Part shown: positions 17,804 to 27,869 of the stretch, piece after piece
Numbering within the stretch: the first letter of the stretch is position 1
How the letters are laid out: each line of letters starts with the position of its first letter
Source: Paraburkholderia podalyriae
GTDB lineage: Bacteria > Pseudomonadota > Gammaproteobacteria > Burkholderiales > Burkholderiaceae
Length of the DNA: 64,000 nucleotides
Direction of reading: 5' to 3'
NCBI RefSeq assembly: GCF_014397785.1
Contig: NZ_VZQQ01000002.1
Coordinates: 186,001 to 250,000 of the forward strand
The notes under the pieces: generated by a model
The model's input: only the letters and a program-made list of their open reading frames with translations
Told to the model about the DNA's origin: nothing
The model's database searches: none
Position numbers and translations under genes: made by a program

Positions 17804-19042
17804 ATGAGCACCCCTCAGCAGCCCGCCACTCCACCGCAAGCGGCGAACAACGGCAAACGCAAGCGCATGATGACGCTGCTCGTCATCGTGATCCTGATAG
17901 CCGCGGTCGCGTACGGCCTGTACTACTTCCTCGTCGCACGCTTCCATGAAGACACCGACGACGCCTACGTGAGCGGCAACGTCGTGCAGATCACGCCGCA
18001 GGTCACGGGCACGGTGATCGCGGTCAACGCGGACGACACCCAGGTCGTCAAGGCCGGCGACCCGCTCGTCGTGCTCGACCCGGCCGATGCGCGCGTCGCG
18101 CTCGAACAGTCCGAGGCCAATCTCGCGCAGGTGGTGCGCCAGGTGCGCGGCCTGTTCGCCGACGACAGCCAGTACGAAGCGCAGGTCGCGGCACGCCAGG
18201 CCGATCTCTCGCGCGCCAATGACGACCTGAAGCGTCGTCTGACGGTCGCGCAGACCGGCGCAGTATCACAGGAAGAAATTTCGCACGCACGCGATTCCGT
18301 AAAGTCCGCGCAAGCCGCGCTCGACGCCGCCAAACAGCAGCTCGCGGCAAACCGCGCGCTGACAGCGAACACCACGATCGCCGATCACCCGAACGTGCAG
18401 GCCGCCGCCGCAAAGCTGCGCGACGCGTACCTGAACCATGCTCGCAACACGCTGCCCGCGCCGGTCACCGGCTATGTCGCGAAGCGCTCGGTGCAGGTTG
18501 GCCAGCGCGTGTCGCCGGGCACGCCGCTGATGGCAATCGTGCCGCTGCATGACGTGTGGGTTGACGCGAACTTCAAGGAAGTGCAACTGAAGCACATGCG
18601 CATCGGCCAGCCGGTTGAACTGTCGGCTGACGTGTACGGCTCGTCGGTACCGTATCACGGCAAAGTGATCGGCTTCTCGGCCGGTACGGGTTCGGCGTTC
18701 TCACTGCTGCCCGCGCAGAACGCGACCGGCAACTGGATCAAAGTCGTGCAGCGTCTGCCGGTGCGCATTTCGCTCGATCCGCAGGAGCTCGAGAAGCACC
18801 CGCTGCGTATCGGTCTGTCGATGCAGGCTGACGTCAACATCAAGGACGACACCGGCGGCCAGCTCGGCCAGGCGCCGACCACGGCTTACCAGACCAACGT
18901 CTTCGACAAATACGGCGCGGATGCCGACGCGGAAATTGCGCGCATCATCTCGGAAAACGCCGGTCCGAACGCGAACGGCGGCTCGCAGAAATCGACCGCG
19001 GCGAGCGGCGCGGCCGCGAAACCGGCGACCCATAAGAGCTAA
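17804..19042 (+). CDS. emrA: EmrA-like membrane fusion protein
   Basis: 412 residues. A basic, Gln/Pro-rich cytoplasmic start leads into one membrane helix at about 22-44 (MMTLLVIVILIAAVAYGLYY), then EDTDDAYVSGNVVQITPQVT, the signature of the EmrA branch of HlyD adaptors. The lipoyl-like halves flank an alpha-helical hairpin (about 95-200), followed by the beta-barrel with VDANFKEVQLKHMRIGQPVE. The tail is Ser/Ala/Asn-rich. It bridges EmrB in the inner membrane and the outer-membrane factor. The operon spacing is 84 bases upstream and 34 downstream. Confidence 0.93.
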   Translation: MSTPQQPATPPQAANNGKRKRMMTLLVIVILIAAVAYGLYYFLVARFHEDTDDAYVSGNVVQITPQVTGTVIAVNADDTQVVKAGDPLVVLDPADARVALEQSEANLAQVVRQVRGLFADDSQYEAQVAARQADLSRANDDLKRRLTVAQTGAVSQEEISHARDSVKSAQAALDAAKQQLAANRALTANTTIADHPNVQAAAAKLRDAYLNHARNTLPAPVTGYVAKRSVQVGQRVSPGTPLMAIVPLHDVWVDANFKEVQLKHMRIGQPVELSADVYGSSVPYHGKVIGFSAGTGSAFSLLPAQNATGNWIKVVQRLPVRISLDPQELEKHPLRIGLSMQADVNIKDDTGGQLGQAPTTAYQTNVFDKYGADADAEIARIISENAGPNANGGSQKSTAASGAAAKPATHKS

Positions 19043-19076
19043 GGCTCCGGCCGACGATTCATAGAAGGCTCTTTTA

Positions 19077-20639
19077 ATGGCTCAGGCTCAAGCGCAAGTC
19101 GCGCACCCGCCGCTCGAAGGCGCGCAACTGGTGATCGGCACCATCGCGGTGTCGCTCGCGGTGTTCATGAACGTGCTCGACACGTCGATCGCGAACGTGT
19201 CGATCCCGTCGATTTCCGGCGACCTCGGTGTGTCGTCCGACCAGGGCACATGGGTGATTACGTCGTTCGCGGTGGCCAATGCGATCTCAGTGCCGCTGAC
19301 CGGCTGGCTCACCGACCGCGTCGGCCAGGTGCGGCTGTTCATGGCGTCGATCGTGCTGTTCGTGCTGTCGTCGTGGCTGTGCGGGCTGTCGCCCAACCTG
19401 CCGTTCCTGCTCGCGTCGCGTGTGCTGCAAGGCGCGGTGGCCGGCCCGATGATCCCGCTGTCGCAGACGCTGCTGCTCGCGAGCTATCCGCGCGCGAAGG
19501 CGCCGATGGCGCTATCGATGTGGGCGATGACCACGCTGATCGCGCCGGTTGCCGGTCCGATTCTCGGCGGCTGGATTTCCGACAATATTTCGTGGCCCTG
19601 GATTTTCTACGTCAATATTCCGGTCGGCGCGGTCGCGGCCATCGCGACGTGGACGATCTTTCGTAACCGCGATTCGGTCATCAGGAAGGCGCCGATCGAC
19701 GGCGTCGGCCTCGGACTTCTGATCGTCTGGGTCGGCTCCCTTCAGGTCATGCTCGACAAGGGCAAAGACCTCGACTGGTTCTCGTCGACGACGATCGTCG
19801 TGCTTGTGCTCGTTGCAGTCATCGCGCTCGCGTTCTTCATCGTGTGGGAGCTGACGGCCGAGCATCCGGTGGTCGACCTGTCGCTGTTCAGCCGACGAAA
19901 TTTCAGCGGCGGCACGATCGCGCTGTCGATCGGCTATGGGCTTTACTTCGGCAATCTCGTGCTGCTGCCGCTGTGGCTGCAGACCGATATCGGCTACACG
20001 GCGACCGAAGCCGGACTCGTGATGGCACCCGTCGGTGTGTTCGCGATCCTGCTGTCGCCGCTCACCGGTAAGGTGCTGCCGCGCACCGATCCACGTTATA
20101 TCGCGACGCTGTCGTTCCTGATTTTCGCGCTGTGTTTCTGGATGCGCTCGCGTTATACGACGGGCGTCGATACATACTCGCTGATGCTGCCCACGCTGAT
20201 TCAGGGCATCGGCATGGCCGGCTTCTTCATTCCGCTCGTGTCGATCACGCTGTCGGGCTTGCCGGGCCATCGGATTCCCGCGGCCTCGGGGCTGTCGAAC
20301 TTCGTGCGGATCATGTGCGGCGGTATCGGTACGTCGATCTTCCAGACCGCGTGGGATCACCGCACGATCATGCATCACGCGCAACTGACCGAGCAGGCGA
20401 ACGCTTACAACCCGGCGTTTGGTCAGTCGATTCATCAGATGGGCGCAGCGGGCCTGGATCAGCAGCAGACCTATGGCCTTTTCAATACCATGGTTACGCA
20501 GCAGTCCGCGCAGCTCGGCGTGAACGACCTGTTCTTCATTTCGGCCGGCATTTTTGTCGCGCTGATCGCGCTGATCTGGATCACGCGGCCGGAACGGGCA
20601 GGCGGCGACGCGGGAGCGGCAGCGGCTGCGGCGCATTGA
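19077..20639 (+). CDS. emrB: EmrB-like MFS multidrug transporter, DHA2 family
   Basis: 520 residues, the size of 14-helix DHA2 drug/H+ antiporters. Motifs seen: motif A-like WLTDRVGQVRLFM after helix 2, LDTSIANVSIPSISGDLG in helix 1 and GPILGGWISDNISWPWIFYV, the motif C region of DHA2 pumps. Exports hydrophobic compounds through EmrA and the outer-membrane factor. Last gene of the operon, followed by a bidirectional terminator. The substrate is not deducible. The C-terminal tail is Gly/Ala-rich. Confidence 0.94.
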   Translation: MAQAQAQVAHPPLEGAQLVIGTIAVSLAVFMNVLDTSIANVSIPSISGDLGVSSDQGTWVITSFAVANAISVPLTGWLTDRVGQVRLFMASIVLFVLSSWLCGLSPNLPFLLASRVLQGAVAGPMIPLSQTLLLASYPRAKAPMALSMWAMTTLIAPVAGPILGGWISDNISWPWIFYVNIPVGAVAAIATWTIFRNRDSVIRKAPIDGVGLGLLIVWVGSLQVMLDKGKDLDWFSSTTIVVLVLVAVIALAFFIVWELTAEHPVVDLSLFSRRNFSGGTIALSIGYGLYFGNLVLLPLWLQTDIGYTATEAGLVMAPVGVFAILLSPLTGKVLPRTDPRYIATLSFLIFALCFWMRSRYTTGVDTYSLMLPTLIQGIGMAGFFIPLVSITLSGLPGHRIPAASGLSNFVRIMCGGIGTSIFQTAWDHRTIMHHAQLTEQANAYNPAFGQSIHQMGAAGLDQQQTYGLFNTMVTQQSAQLGVNDLFFISAGIFVALIALIWITRPERAGGDAGAAAAAAH

Positions 20640-20692
20640 GGACGTCGGTTGTGGTGTCGCTTTAGTTCGGCACCGCTGCACGACGCGGCATG

Positions 20693-20731
20693 AAAAAAGC
20701 GGGATCGCTCGATGGCAGATCCCGCTTTTTT
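20693..20731. terminator. Bidirectional terminator between emrB and truB
   Basis: GCGGGATC (20699-20706) pairs with GATCCCGC (20718-20725), with A6 on the left and T6 on the right, between two converging genes. Confidence 0.9.
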
Positions 20732-20764
20732 ATGGTCCGCGCCGGACTGGCAAAACGGCCGAGC

Positions 20765-21700
20765 CTAGCTCTCAGTCGTTACGACCAGACGTTCTGGTGC
20801 GAGCACACCTTCGCCCGGCTTCGCGACACCGAGAAGCCGTCCCTGCGCCGAGTACACCCTCACGCGCGCCGCAGTCACCGCTTCGGCGGCGATCGCCAAC
20901 GACGATAGCTTCAGCCGCTGGCCGTGCAGGAAGCGGCGCGTGTCGTCGTCGTTGAGACAAACCTGCGGGAACGTCGACAGCAACGCGTCGACCGGTTGCA
21001 GCCATGCGTCGCGTTCGAGCTGGGTCGCGTCGGACAACGCGTCGAGCGTGACCGAATGCTCGAGCGTCAGCGCGCCGACGCCCGTGCGCCGCAGTACGAT
21101 CAGATGCGCGCCGCAGCCGAGCGCCTCGCCGATATCCTCGGCAAGTGTACGCACATAGGTGCCCTTGCTGCACGTCACTTGAAACGTCACATCCGGCAAC
21201 GCGCACGCAATCAGCTCGAGCGCGTGAATCGTCACCTGCCGCCCTTCCCGTTCGACCGTCTGGCCGGCGCGCGCGTACTCGTACAGTGGCTTGCCGTCGC
21301 GCTTGAGCGCCGAGTACATCGGCGGAATCTGAACGATCTCGCCGATGAACCGCTGCAAGGCCGCCTGCACCGCCGCTTCGTCGCAATCGACCGCGCGGAT
21401 GTCGAGTGGCTCGCCCTCGGCATCGCCGGTGGTCGTGCGGATGCCGAGGCGCATCGTCGCCTCGTAGGTCTTGTCGGCTTCGAGCAGGTCCTGCGAAAAT
21501 TTGGTGGCCTCGCCGAAACACAGCGGTAACAGGCCGGTTGCGAGCGGGTCGAGCGTGCCGGTGTGACCCGCCTTTTTCGCCAGATAGAGACGTTTCGCGC
21601 GAACCAGCGCGTCGTTGCTCGACAGGCCGAGTGGCTTGTCGAGCAGCAGCACGCCGTCGAGCGCGCGACGTGGCACGCGGGGGCGTTGAGGTACGGTCAT
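20765..21700 (-). CDS. truB: tRNA pseudouridine(55) synthase TruB
   Basis: 311 residues. Makes pseudouridine 55 in the T-loop of tRNAs. The start is followed by LDGVLLLDKPLGLSSNDAL, and the catalytic motif is HTGTLDPLATGLLPLCFGEA with the nucleophile Asp51. The later motif KGTYVRTLAEDIGEALGCGA and a C-terminal PUA-like domain are present. Gene order rbfA-truB at 78 bases is the standard end of the nusA-infB operon. Confidence 0.97.
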   Translation of the reverse strand: MTVPQRPRVPRRALDGVLLLDKPLGLSSNDALVRAKRLYLAKKAGHTGTLDPLATGLLPLCFGEATKFSQDLLEADKTYEATMRLGIRTTTGDAEGEPLDIRAVDCDEAAVQAALQRFIGEIVQIPPMYSALKRDGKPLYEYARAGQTVEREGRQVTIHALELIACALPDVTFQVTCSKGTYVRTLAEDIGEALGCGAHLIVLRRTGVGALTLEHSVTLDALSDATQLERDAWLQPVDALLSTFPQVCLNDDDTRRFLHGQRLKLSSLAIAAEAVTAARVRVYSAQGRLLGVAKPGEGVLAPERLVVTTES

Positions 21701-21778
21701 GTCGAGTGAGGCAGAACGTTCGGGAAATGCGAAAAACCGCGCCGCGCGCTACATGGAACGACGCGGCATGGTGGACAC

Positions 21779-22144
21779 TCAGTCGTCTTTCGCGCGCGTG
21801 GAATTTGCCTCGTCGATCAGACGCGACATCTCGACGGCGCGCTCGATCGTCTTGTCGTAGTGGAAATGCAGCGTCGGCACCGTATGAATATGCAGGCGCT
21901 TGAACAGCAGATTGTGCAGATGGCCGGCCGCGTGCGTCAGCGCCTCGAGCGTCTGCTGCGGGTCGCCCGTCAGCGTCGTGAAGTAGACCTTCGCGTGAGC
22001 GTAGTCGGGCGTCAGCTCGACGCTCTGAAATGTGACGATGCCGATGCGCGGATCCTTGACCTCACGCAGCAGCTCGGCCAGGTCGCGCTGGATCTGATCG
22101 GCGATCTGCACGTTACGATTGGGACTAGTACGTTTCTTAGGCAT
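21779..22144 (-). CDS. rbfA: Ribosome-binding factor A
   Basis: 121 residues. A KH-fold protein that binds the 30S subunit and helps mature the 16S rRNA 5' end. Recognised from [40 protein letters not shown] and [20 protein letters not shown]. Length is normal. It lies 251 bases downstream of infB with a terminator between, so part of its expression should come from a promoter of its own or from read-through. Confidence 0.96.
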   Translation of the reverse strand: MPKKRTSPNRNVQIADQIQRDLAELLREVKDPRIGIVTFQSVELTPDYAHAKVYFTTLTGDPQQTLEALTHAAGHLHNLLFKRLHIHTVPTLHFHYDKTIERAVEMSRLIDEANSTRAKDD

Positions 22145-22335
22145 GGTGTTGTGTGCTCCGCTATGACGGATGCAAAAATTTGTTCGCGCGAGCCGTGTTT
22201 GTTATCCGTTGGATACGACGGCATCGCGATCGCCGCGGTCTGTGAGCGATACGTTGGCGCGATGGTCTCGCGTCATGAACCGATTCACGACGAACGCGGC
22301 ATCGAAGCCAGCGACAAACTCGACGCAGCGGGCTC

Positions 22336-22380
22336 AAAAACAACGGGCGGAGCGGGCGTCAAGCCCGTTCCGCCCGTTGT
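22336..22380 (-). terminator. Terminator between infB and rbfA
   Basis: On the minus strand ACGGGCGGAACGGGC and GCCCGCTCCGCCCGT (mostly paired, loop TTGAC region) are followed by TGTTTTT. It starts about 15 bases after the infB stop and separates infB from rbfA-truB within a normally continuous operon. The remaining roughly 190 bases to rbfA show no gene. Confidence 0.75.
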
Positions 22381-22395
22381 GCCGTGCCGCGTGAA

Positions 22396-25311
22396 TTACA
22401 GCGTACGCGCGACTTCGGTGACTTCGAAGACTTCGAACTGATCGCCTTCGACGATATCGTTGAAGTTCTTGATCGACATACCGCACTCGAAGCCCTGACG
22501 GACTTCCTTCACGTCGTCCTTGAAGCGCTTGAGCGAATCGAGCTCGCCCGTGAAGACGACGACGTGGTTGCGCAGCACGCGCACCGACGACGAGCGCTTG
22601 ACGAAACCGTCCGTGACCATACAGCCGGCCACCGTGCCGACCTTCGGTACCTTGAAGACCTGGCGAACTTCGACCGTGCCCGTCACGACTTCGCGCTTCT
22701 CCGGCGCCAGCATGCCCGACATCGCTGCCTTCACTTCATCCACGGCGTCGTAGATGATGTTGTAGTAGCGGATATCGACGCCATTGGCTTCCGCGAGCTT
22801 GCGAGCCTGCGCATCCGCGCGGGTGTTGAAGCCGATGATGACCGCCTTCGACGCCGTCGCGAGATTGACGTCCGACTCGCTGATGCCGCCGACCGCGCCG
22901 TGCACGATCTGCACGCGGACTTCGTCGGTGGAGAGCTTCTGCAGCGACTGCACCAGCGCTTCCTGCGAACCCTGCATGTCGGCCTTGACGATGAGCGGCA
23001 TGTACTGCACTTCGCCTTCGCCCATCTGCTCGAGCATGTTCTCGAGCTTCGCGGCCTGCTGCTTCGCGAGCTTGACGTCGCGGAACTTGCCCTGACGGAA
23101 CAGTGCCACTTCACGCGCCTTGCGCTCGTCAGGCATCACAATCACTTCTTCGCCAGCCTGCGGCACTTCCGACAGACCCTGGATTTCGACCGGGATCGAC
23201 GGGCCAGCGGACTTGGTCGGCTTGCCGGTTTCGTCGAGCATGGCACGCACGCGACCGTAGGCGCTGCCTGCCAGCACGACGTCGCCGCGATTCAGCGTAC
23301 CCGACTGAACGAGGATCGTTGCGACCGGCCCCTTACCCTTGTCGAGCTTGGCTTCGATCACGAGACCCTTGGCCGGCGATTCGACCGGCGCCTTCAGCTC
23401 CAGCACTTCGGCCTGCAGCAGCACGTTTTCGAGCAGATCGTCGATGCCCGCACCGGTCTTCGCCGACACCGATACGAATGGCGAGTCGCCGCCGTACTCT
23501 TCCGGCACGACGCCTTCCGTGACGAGTTCCTGCTTCACGCGCTCCGGATTCGCTTCCGGCTTGTCGATCTTATTGATCGCGACGACGAGCGGCACGCCGC
23601 CGGCCTTCGCGTGGGAGATCGCTTCCTTCGTCTGCGGCATCACCCCGTCGTCGGCGGCCACCACCAGAATCACGATGTCGGTTGCCTTCGCACCGCGGGC
23701 ACGCATTGCCGTGAAGGCTTCGTGACCCGGCGTGTCGAGGAACGTGATTACGCCGCGCGGCGTTTCGACGTGGTAAGCGCCGATGTGCTGCGTAATACCG
23801 CCCGCTTCGCCTGCCGCAACTTTCGCGCGACGAATGTAGTCGAGCAGCGAGGTCTTGCCATGGTCGACGTGGCCCATCACCGTGACGACCGGCGGACGCG
23901 GCAGCGCTTCCGCGTCGGTCGCTTCGCCTTCGACCAGCATCGCTTCCGGATCGTCCAGCTTCGCCGCGAGCGCGCGGTGGCCCAGTTCCTCGACGATGAT
24001 CATCGCCGTTTCCTGGTCCAGCATCTGGTTGATCGTAACCATCTGGCCAAGCTTCATCATCACCTTGATGACTTCCGAAGCCTTCACCGCCATCTTGTGC
24101 GCGAGATCCGCGACCGTGATGGTTTCCGGCACATGCACTTCACGAACGATCGGCTCGGTCGGCGCCTGGAACGTGGTGCTCTGCTCCTGATGCTTGCCAC
24201 GCCCCTTCGGACCGCCGCGCCAGCCACGATCGACGCCGCCGCTAGAGTCACCGCGCGTCTTGATGCCGCGGCGCTTTGCTGCGTCGTCCTGCCAGTTGCC
24301 GCCACCCTTGCCAGCGCCCGGCTTCTTCTTGTCGCCGGCGGACGGTGCGCTCGCGGGCGCCGGAGCCGCGGCTGCCGGCTTCCTGGCTGCCGGGCGCGCC
24401 GGCGCTTCGCCAGCCGGACGCGCCGGCTTGTGCAGCGTGCCCTTCGCTTCGGCCGCCTTGGCCGGCTCGGCAGGCTTTGGTGCCGGTTCCGGAGCCTTCA
24501 CCTGCGCCTTGCGCGGCGTGTTCATCATTTCGCGAATCGCGCGCGCTTCGGCTTCGGCCGCGGCGCGGCGCTTCGCGATTTGTTCCTGTTCGGCACGCGC
24601 CTTTTCGGCGGCCAGACGCGCCGCGTCTTCCGCCTTCTTCGCGGCTTCGCGTTGCGCGGCGCGTTCCGCTGCCGCGCGCTCATCGTCCTGCTCGCTTGCC
24701 TTCGCGGCAACCGGTGCAGCAGCTTGCGCCGCCTGCCGGGCCTTCTCGCGAGCCGCCGCCTCGGCCGCTACGCGCTTCTTCGCTTCTTCTTCCGCGCGCT
24801 GACGCCCGGCTTCCGCAGCCTGCTCGCGCGCCTGACGCTCGGCCTCTTCGCGCTCGAGCTGTTCCTGACGTGCCTTCAGCTCCTGCGCCTGCTTTTCGAG
24901 CAGTTCGGCTTCGTGACGTGCTTCTTCCTCACGACGCTGCAGTTCGAGATCTTCTGCATCCGCGTTTTCGGCCACATGATTCGATGCATCCCCGCCTTCC
25001 GCGACGGTCTCGTCGCGGCGGACGAACGTGCGCTTCTTGCGCACCTCGACCTGAATGGTGCGAGCTTTGCCCGTCGCATCGGACTGCTTGATCTCCGACG
25101 TATGCCGGCGCGTCAGCGTGATCTTGCGCTTGTCGGCATCGTCCGAGCCATGCGACTTGCGCAAGTGATCGAGCAGACGCGCCTTGTCCGCCTCGGACAG
25201 GTTGTCGTCTTCGCTCGCTTTCTGGACGCCCGCTGCCTGCAGCTGCTCGAGCAGCACGCCAGCAGGCATTTTCAGTTCCGCGGCAAATTGGGCTACGTTG
25301 TTACTCGCCAT
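22396..25311 (-). CDS. infB: Translation initiation factor IF-2
   Basis: 971 residues. The N-terminal IF2_N domain starts [21 protein letters not shown] long charged coiled region rich in Glu, Arg and Ala follows (about 110-330), then a second IF2_N segment before the GTPase domain: [35 protein letters not shown] and NKIDKPEAN. Domains II-IV follow to the C-terminus. Brings initiator tRNA to the 30S subunit and promotes subunit joining. It lies 94 bases downstream of nusA, same strand. Confidence 0.97.
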   Translation of the reverse strand: MASNNVAQFAAELKMPAGVLLEQLQAAGVQKASEDDNLSEADKARLLDHLRKSHGSDDADKRKITLTRRHTSEIKQSDATGKARTIQVEVRKKRTFVRRDETVAEGGDASNHVAENADAEDLELQRREEEARHEAELLEKQAQELKARQEQLEREEAERQAREQAAEAGRQRAEEEAKKRVAAEAAAREKARQAAQAAAPVAAKASEQDDERAAAERAAQREAAKKAEDAARLAAEKARAEQEQIAKRRAAAEAEARAIREMMNTPRKAQVKAPEPAPKPAEPAKAAEAKGTLHKPARPAGEAPARPAARKPAAAAPAPASAPSAGDKKKPGAGKGGGNWQDDAAKRRGIKTRGDSSGGVDRGWRGGPKGRGKHQEQSTTFQAPTEPIVREVHVPETITVADLAHKMAVKASEVIKVMMKLGQMVTINQMLDQETAMIIVEELGHRALAAKLDDPEAMLVEGEATDAEALPRPPVVTVMGHVDHGKTSLLDYIRRAKVAAGEAGGITQHIGAYHVETPRGVITFLDTPGHEAFTAMRARGAKATDIVILVVAADDGVMPQTKEAISHAKAGGVPLVVAINKIDKPEANPERVKQELVTEGVVPEEYGGDSPFVSVSAKTGAGIDDLLENVLLQAEVLELKAPVESPAKGLVIEAKLDKGKGPVATILVQSGTLNRGDVVLAGSAYGRVRAMLDETGKPTKSAGPSIPVEIQGLSEVPQAGEEVIVMPDERKAREVALFRQGKFRDVKLAKQQAAKLENMLEQMGEGEVQYMPLIVKADMQGSQEALVQSLQKLSTDEVRVQIVHGAVGGISESDVNLATASKAVIIGFNTRADAQARKLAEANGVDIRYYNIIYDAVDEVKAAMSGMLAPEKREVVTGTVEVRQVFKVPKVGTVAGCMVTDGFVKRSSSVRVLRNHVVVFTGELDSLKRFKDDVKEVRQGFECGMSIKNFNDIVEGDQFEVFEVTEVARTL

Positions 25312-25405
25312 TCATTCCTCTTAATGCAAGGACCGATTCCTTGCGGTTAGCATCGGGTCATGCGGCCTCGCGGCCGCGTTCAATTCAGTGCGCCATGGTC
25401 ATTTC

Positions 25406-26881
25406 TCACTGGAACCAGTGTTCACGTGCTTTCATGATCAACGCCTTAGCGGCATCCTCTCCCATCCCAGTCATCTCGACCAGTTCATCCACGGCCAGCT
25501 CGGCGAGTTCGTCGCGCGTCTGGATCTGATGTTCGGCCAGTTTCGCGAGCAGGTCAGCGTCCATGCCGTCCAGGCTCTTCAGGTCGAGCGCCACGTTTTC
25601 GACCTTTTCTTCGTTCGCGATCGCCATCGTCAACAGCGCGTCGCGCGAGCGGTTGCGCAGTTCGTGAACGGTATCTTCGTCGAATGCCTCGATTTCGAGC
25701 ATTTCGTTGAGCGGCACGTAGGCGATCTCTTCGAGGCTCGTGAAGCCTTCGTCGATCAGGATGTCGGCGACTTCCTCGTCGACATCGAGACGCGCCATGA
25801 ACAGGTCGCGCAGGACGCCGCGCTCCTGATTCTGCTTCTGCGCAGATTCGTCCGGCGTCATGATGTTGATCTGCCAGCCGGTGAGCTCGCTGGCAAGCCG
25901 CACGTTCTGGCCGCTGCGACCGATCGCGACCGCGAGTTCGCTTTCGTCGACGACGACGTCCATCGAATGCTTTTCTTCATCGACGACGATCGACTGCACG
26001 GCTGCCGGCGCGAGCGCGCCGATCACGAACTGGGCGGGGTCTTCCGACCATAGCACGATGTCGACGTTTTCGCCACCAAGCTCGTTGCGCACGGCCTGCA
26101 CGCGCGACCCGCGGATACCGACGCAGGTGCCGATCGGATCGATGCGCTTGTCATAAGCGACCACTCCGATCTTCGCGCGCACGCCCGGATCGCGAGCCGC
26201 CGCCTTGATCTCGAGCAGGCCCTGCTCGATTTCCGGCACTTCCATCTCGAACAGCTTCATCAGGAATTCCGGCGCCGTACGTGAAAGCTCGATCTGCGGA
26301 CCACGCGCGGTGCGGTCGACCTTGGCGATATAGGCGCGCACGCGGTCGCCCACGCGCAGGTTTTCCTTCGGGATCAACTGGTCGCGGCGCAGAAGCGCTT
26401 CGACACGGCCCGATTCGACGATGAAGTTGCCCTTGTCGAGGCGCTTCACCGAGCCGGTCATGATGTGTTCGCCGCGCTCGAGGAAGTCGTTCAGGATCTG
26501 CTCGCGCTCGGCGTCGCGCACCTTCTGCAAGATCACCTGCTTGGCGGCCTGCGCACCGATACGGCCGAATTCGATCGACGGCACCGGCTCCTCGATGTAC
26601 TCGTCGAGCTCGATACTGGATTGCTGCTCGCGTGCCTCGAACAACAGAATTTCCTGATCCGGCTCCTGCAGACCGGCTTCGTCCGGCACGACCTTCCAGC
26701 GGCGAAACGTTTCGTGTTCGCCGCTTTCACGGTCGATGTGGACGCGGATATCCGCATCTTCTTCGAAGAGTTTCTTGGAGGCCGAAGCGAGAGCCGCTTC
26801 GAGCGCGGCAAATACGACGTCCTTGTCGACGTTCTTCTCGCGTGCCAGCGCATCCACCAGCATCAACACTTCGCGACTCAT
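25406..26881 (-). CDS. nusA: Transcription termination/antitermination protein NusA
   Basis: 491 residues. N-terminal polymerase-binding domain ([20 protein letters not shown]), S1 domain (about 135-200), two KH domains ([20 protein letters not shown] is the KH1 entry), and two C-terminal acidic repeats, the second containing [20 protein letters not shown]. The last two repeats are typical of beta- and gammaproteobacteria and contact the alpha subunit CTD. Start overlaps the rimP stop by four bases (ATGA). NusA is known in E. coli to influence transcription of its own operon, relevant to the leader terminator upstream. Confidence 0.97.
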   Translation of the reverse strand: MSREVLMLVDALAREKNVDKDVVFAALEAALASASKKLFEEDADIRVHIDRESGEHETFRRWKVVPDEAGLQEPDQEILLFEAREQQSSIELDEYIEEPVPSIEFGRIGAQAAKQVILQKVRDAEREQILNDFLERGEHIMTGSVKRLDKGNFIVESGRVEALLRRDQLIPKENLRVGDRVRAYIAKVDRTARGPQIELSRTAPEFLMKLFEMEVPEIEQGLLEIKAAARDPGVRAKIGVVAYDKRIDPIGTCVGIRGSRVQAVRNELGGENVDIVLWSEDPAQFVIGALAPAAVQSIVVDEEKHSMDVVVDESELAVAIGRSGQNVRLASELTGWQINIMTPDESAQKQNQERGVLRDLFMARLDVDEEVADILIDEGFTSLEEIAYVPLNEMLEIEAFDEDTVHELRNRSRDALLTMAIANEEKVENVALDLKSLDGMDADLLAKLAEHQIQTRDELAELAVDELVEMTGMGEDAAKALIMKAREHWFQ

Positions 26882-27336
26882 TGTTTGCGGCTCCTAAAGT
26901 CAACTTTCGGAACAAGGCGCGCCTTGTCCATGTCCGCGAGCGTGAAATCGAGCATCGCGGCCCCTTCTTTTCCTTCAAATTCCAGACCGATCGTCTCGCC
27001 CTGCGGAGCATGCAAAATGCCCCGGTACGATTTCCGACCGTCCAATGGCTTTTTCAGTGTGATAACCGCTTCGCTGCCCGCGAAACGTTCAAAATCCGCC
27101 AGTTTTTTCAGCGGGCGATCGAGACCGGGCGACGATACTTCGAGCCGCTCGTAATCGATATTTTCGACCGTCAGAACGTGCTGGAGCTGACGCGTGACTT
27201 TCTCGCAGTCTTCGATTGCGATGCCGGCCGGCTGGTCGATATAGATACACAGCATGCCGCGCCCGGTGCGCTCGAGATCGACGAGCTCGTAGCCGAGTCC
27301 CACGACCGTGGTTTCAATCAGTTCCGTCAGTTGCAC
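26878..27336 (-). CDS. rimP: Ribosome maturation factor RimP
   Basis: 152 residues. Contains [39 protein letters not shown] and the C-terminal SH3-like domain ending [17 protein letters not shown] 30S assembly factor acting early in S12 loading. First coding gene of rimP-nusA-infB; its stop overlaps the nusA start. Confidence 0.96.
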   Translation of the reverse strand: MQLTELIETTVVGLGYELVDLERTGRGMLCIYIDQPAGIAIEDCEKVTRQLQHVLTVENIDYERLEVSSPGLDRPLKKLADFERFAGSEAVITLKKPLDGRKSYRGILHAPQGETIGLEFEGKEGAAMLDFTLADMDKARLVPKVDFRSRKQ

Positions 27337-27461
27337 AGTGCCCTCTTAGATGTTCGCGCAGCGAGCCTCGCCTCTTCTGCAAACAACCAATGCGGGCCGC
27401 GCGCCAAGCCGGCGCACGTTGTTGCGAACCCGAGATGCCGAACCACGATGAACTGAGCGGC

Positions 27462-27487
27462 AAAAAAAAAATGGGCTGAACGCCCAT
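27462..27487 (-). terminator. Leader terminator (possible attenuator) upstream of rimP-nusA-infB
   Basis: On the minus strand ATGGGC, loop GTTCA, GCCCAT, followed directly by a run of ten T. It lies between the probable rimP promoter (27550-27578) and rimP itself (start 27336), about 55-80 bases into the leader, so it can reduce transcription of the whole operon. The 6-bp stem is short but the T-run is long. Confidence 0.6.
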
Positions 27488-27549
27488 CATCTTATTGCCG
27501 GTGGTCGCACCTGAGCCGCACATGAAATCGTACGCCCAGCGACTTCGCG

Positions 27550-27578
27550 ATTGTAGCCATTTTTCGGCCCAAACGCAA
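27550..27578 (-). promoter_or_regulatory. Sigma-70 promoter of the rimP-nusA-infB operon
   Basis: On the minus strand TTGCGT (27578-27573) and TACAAT (27555-27550) are separated by 17 bases. Transcription would begin near 27543, giving a leader of about 205 bases that includes the terminator hairpin. E. coli has metY (initiator tRNA) in this place; no tRNA is visible here. The rest of 27579-27869 up to rluB shows no gene. Confidence 0.65.
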
Positions 27579-27869
27579 TTCACAGAACGCCGGGCGACGC
27601 GCATTTCCACTTGATTTGACAGGAATCTTTCGACCAGATGGCGGCAAATCCGGGATTATGCAAGGTCGCCCGAGCTGTCCGGAAAGGGAGCCGGCCGGGC
27701 TACGCCACCCCTTTCTGGCACGATAAACGGCTCGCCCAGCAGGCGTTCGGCATTGATGCCTCGCGATTGCTGAACGAGCCGTCTGAAGCGGCCGCTAGCC
27801 TGACAGGTCATGCGCACTACACGAAAGGGTATGGCCGTTCAACGCCCCCTTAAACGCCGTGCACCCCGC

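Noticed and set aside
22384..25350. Open frame of 988 codons antisense to infB
   Set aside because: High-GC shadow of a real gene: third-position GC keeps the opposite frame open; its translation is His/Arg/Asp-rich with no domain. The same applies to 10281-12980, 13903-15294, 43145-46045, 46813-50277, 50491-52638 and 54635-56818.
27337..27640. Initiator tRNA (metY) expected upstream of rimP
   Set aside because: No cloverleaf, no TTCGA-type T-loop and no anticodon arm could be found in the leader.
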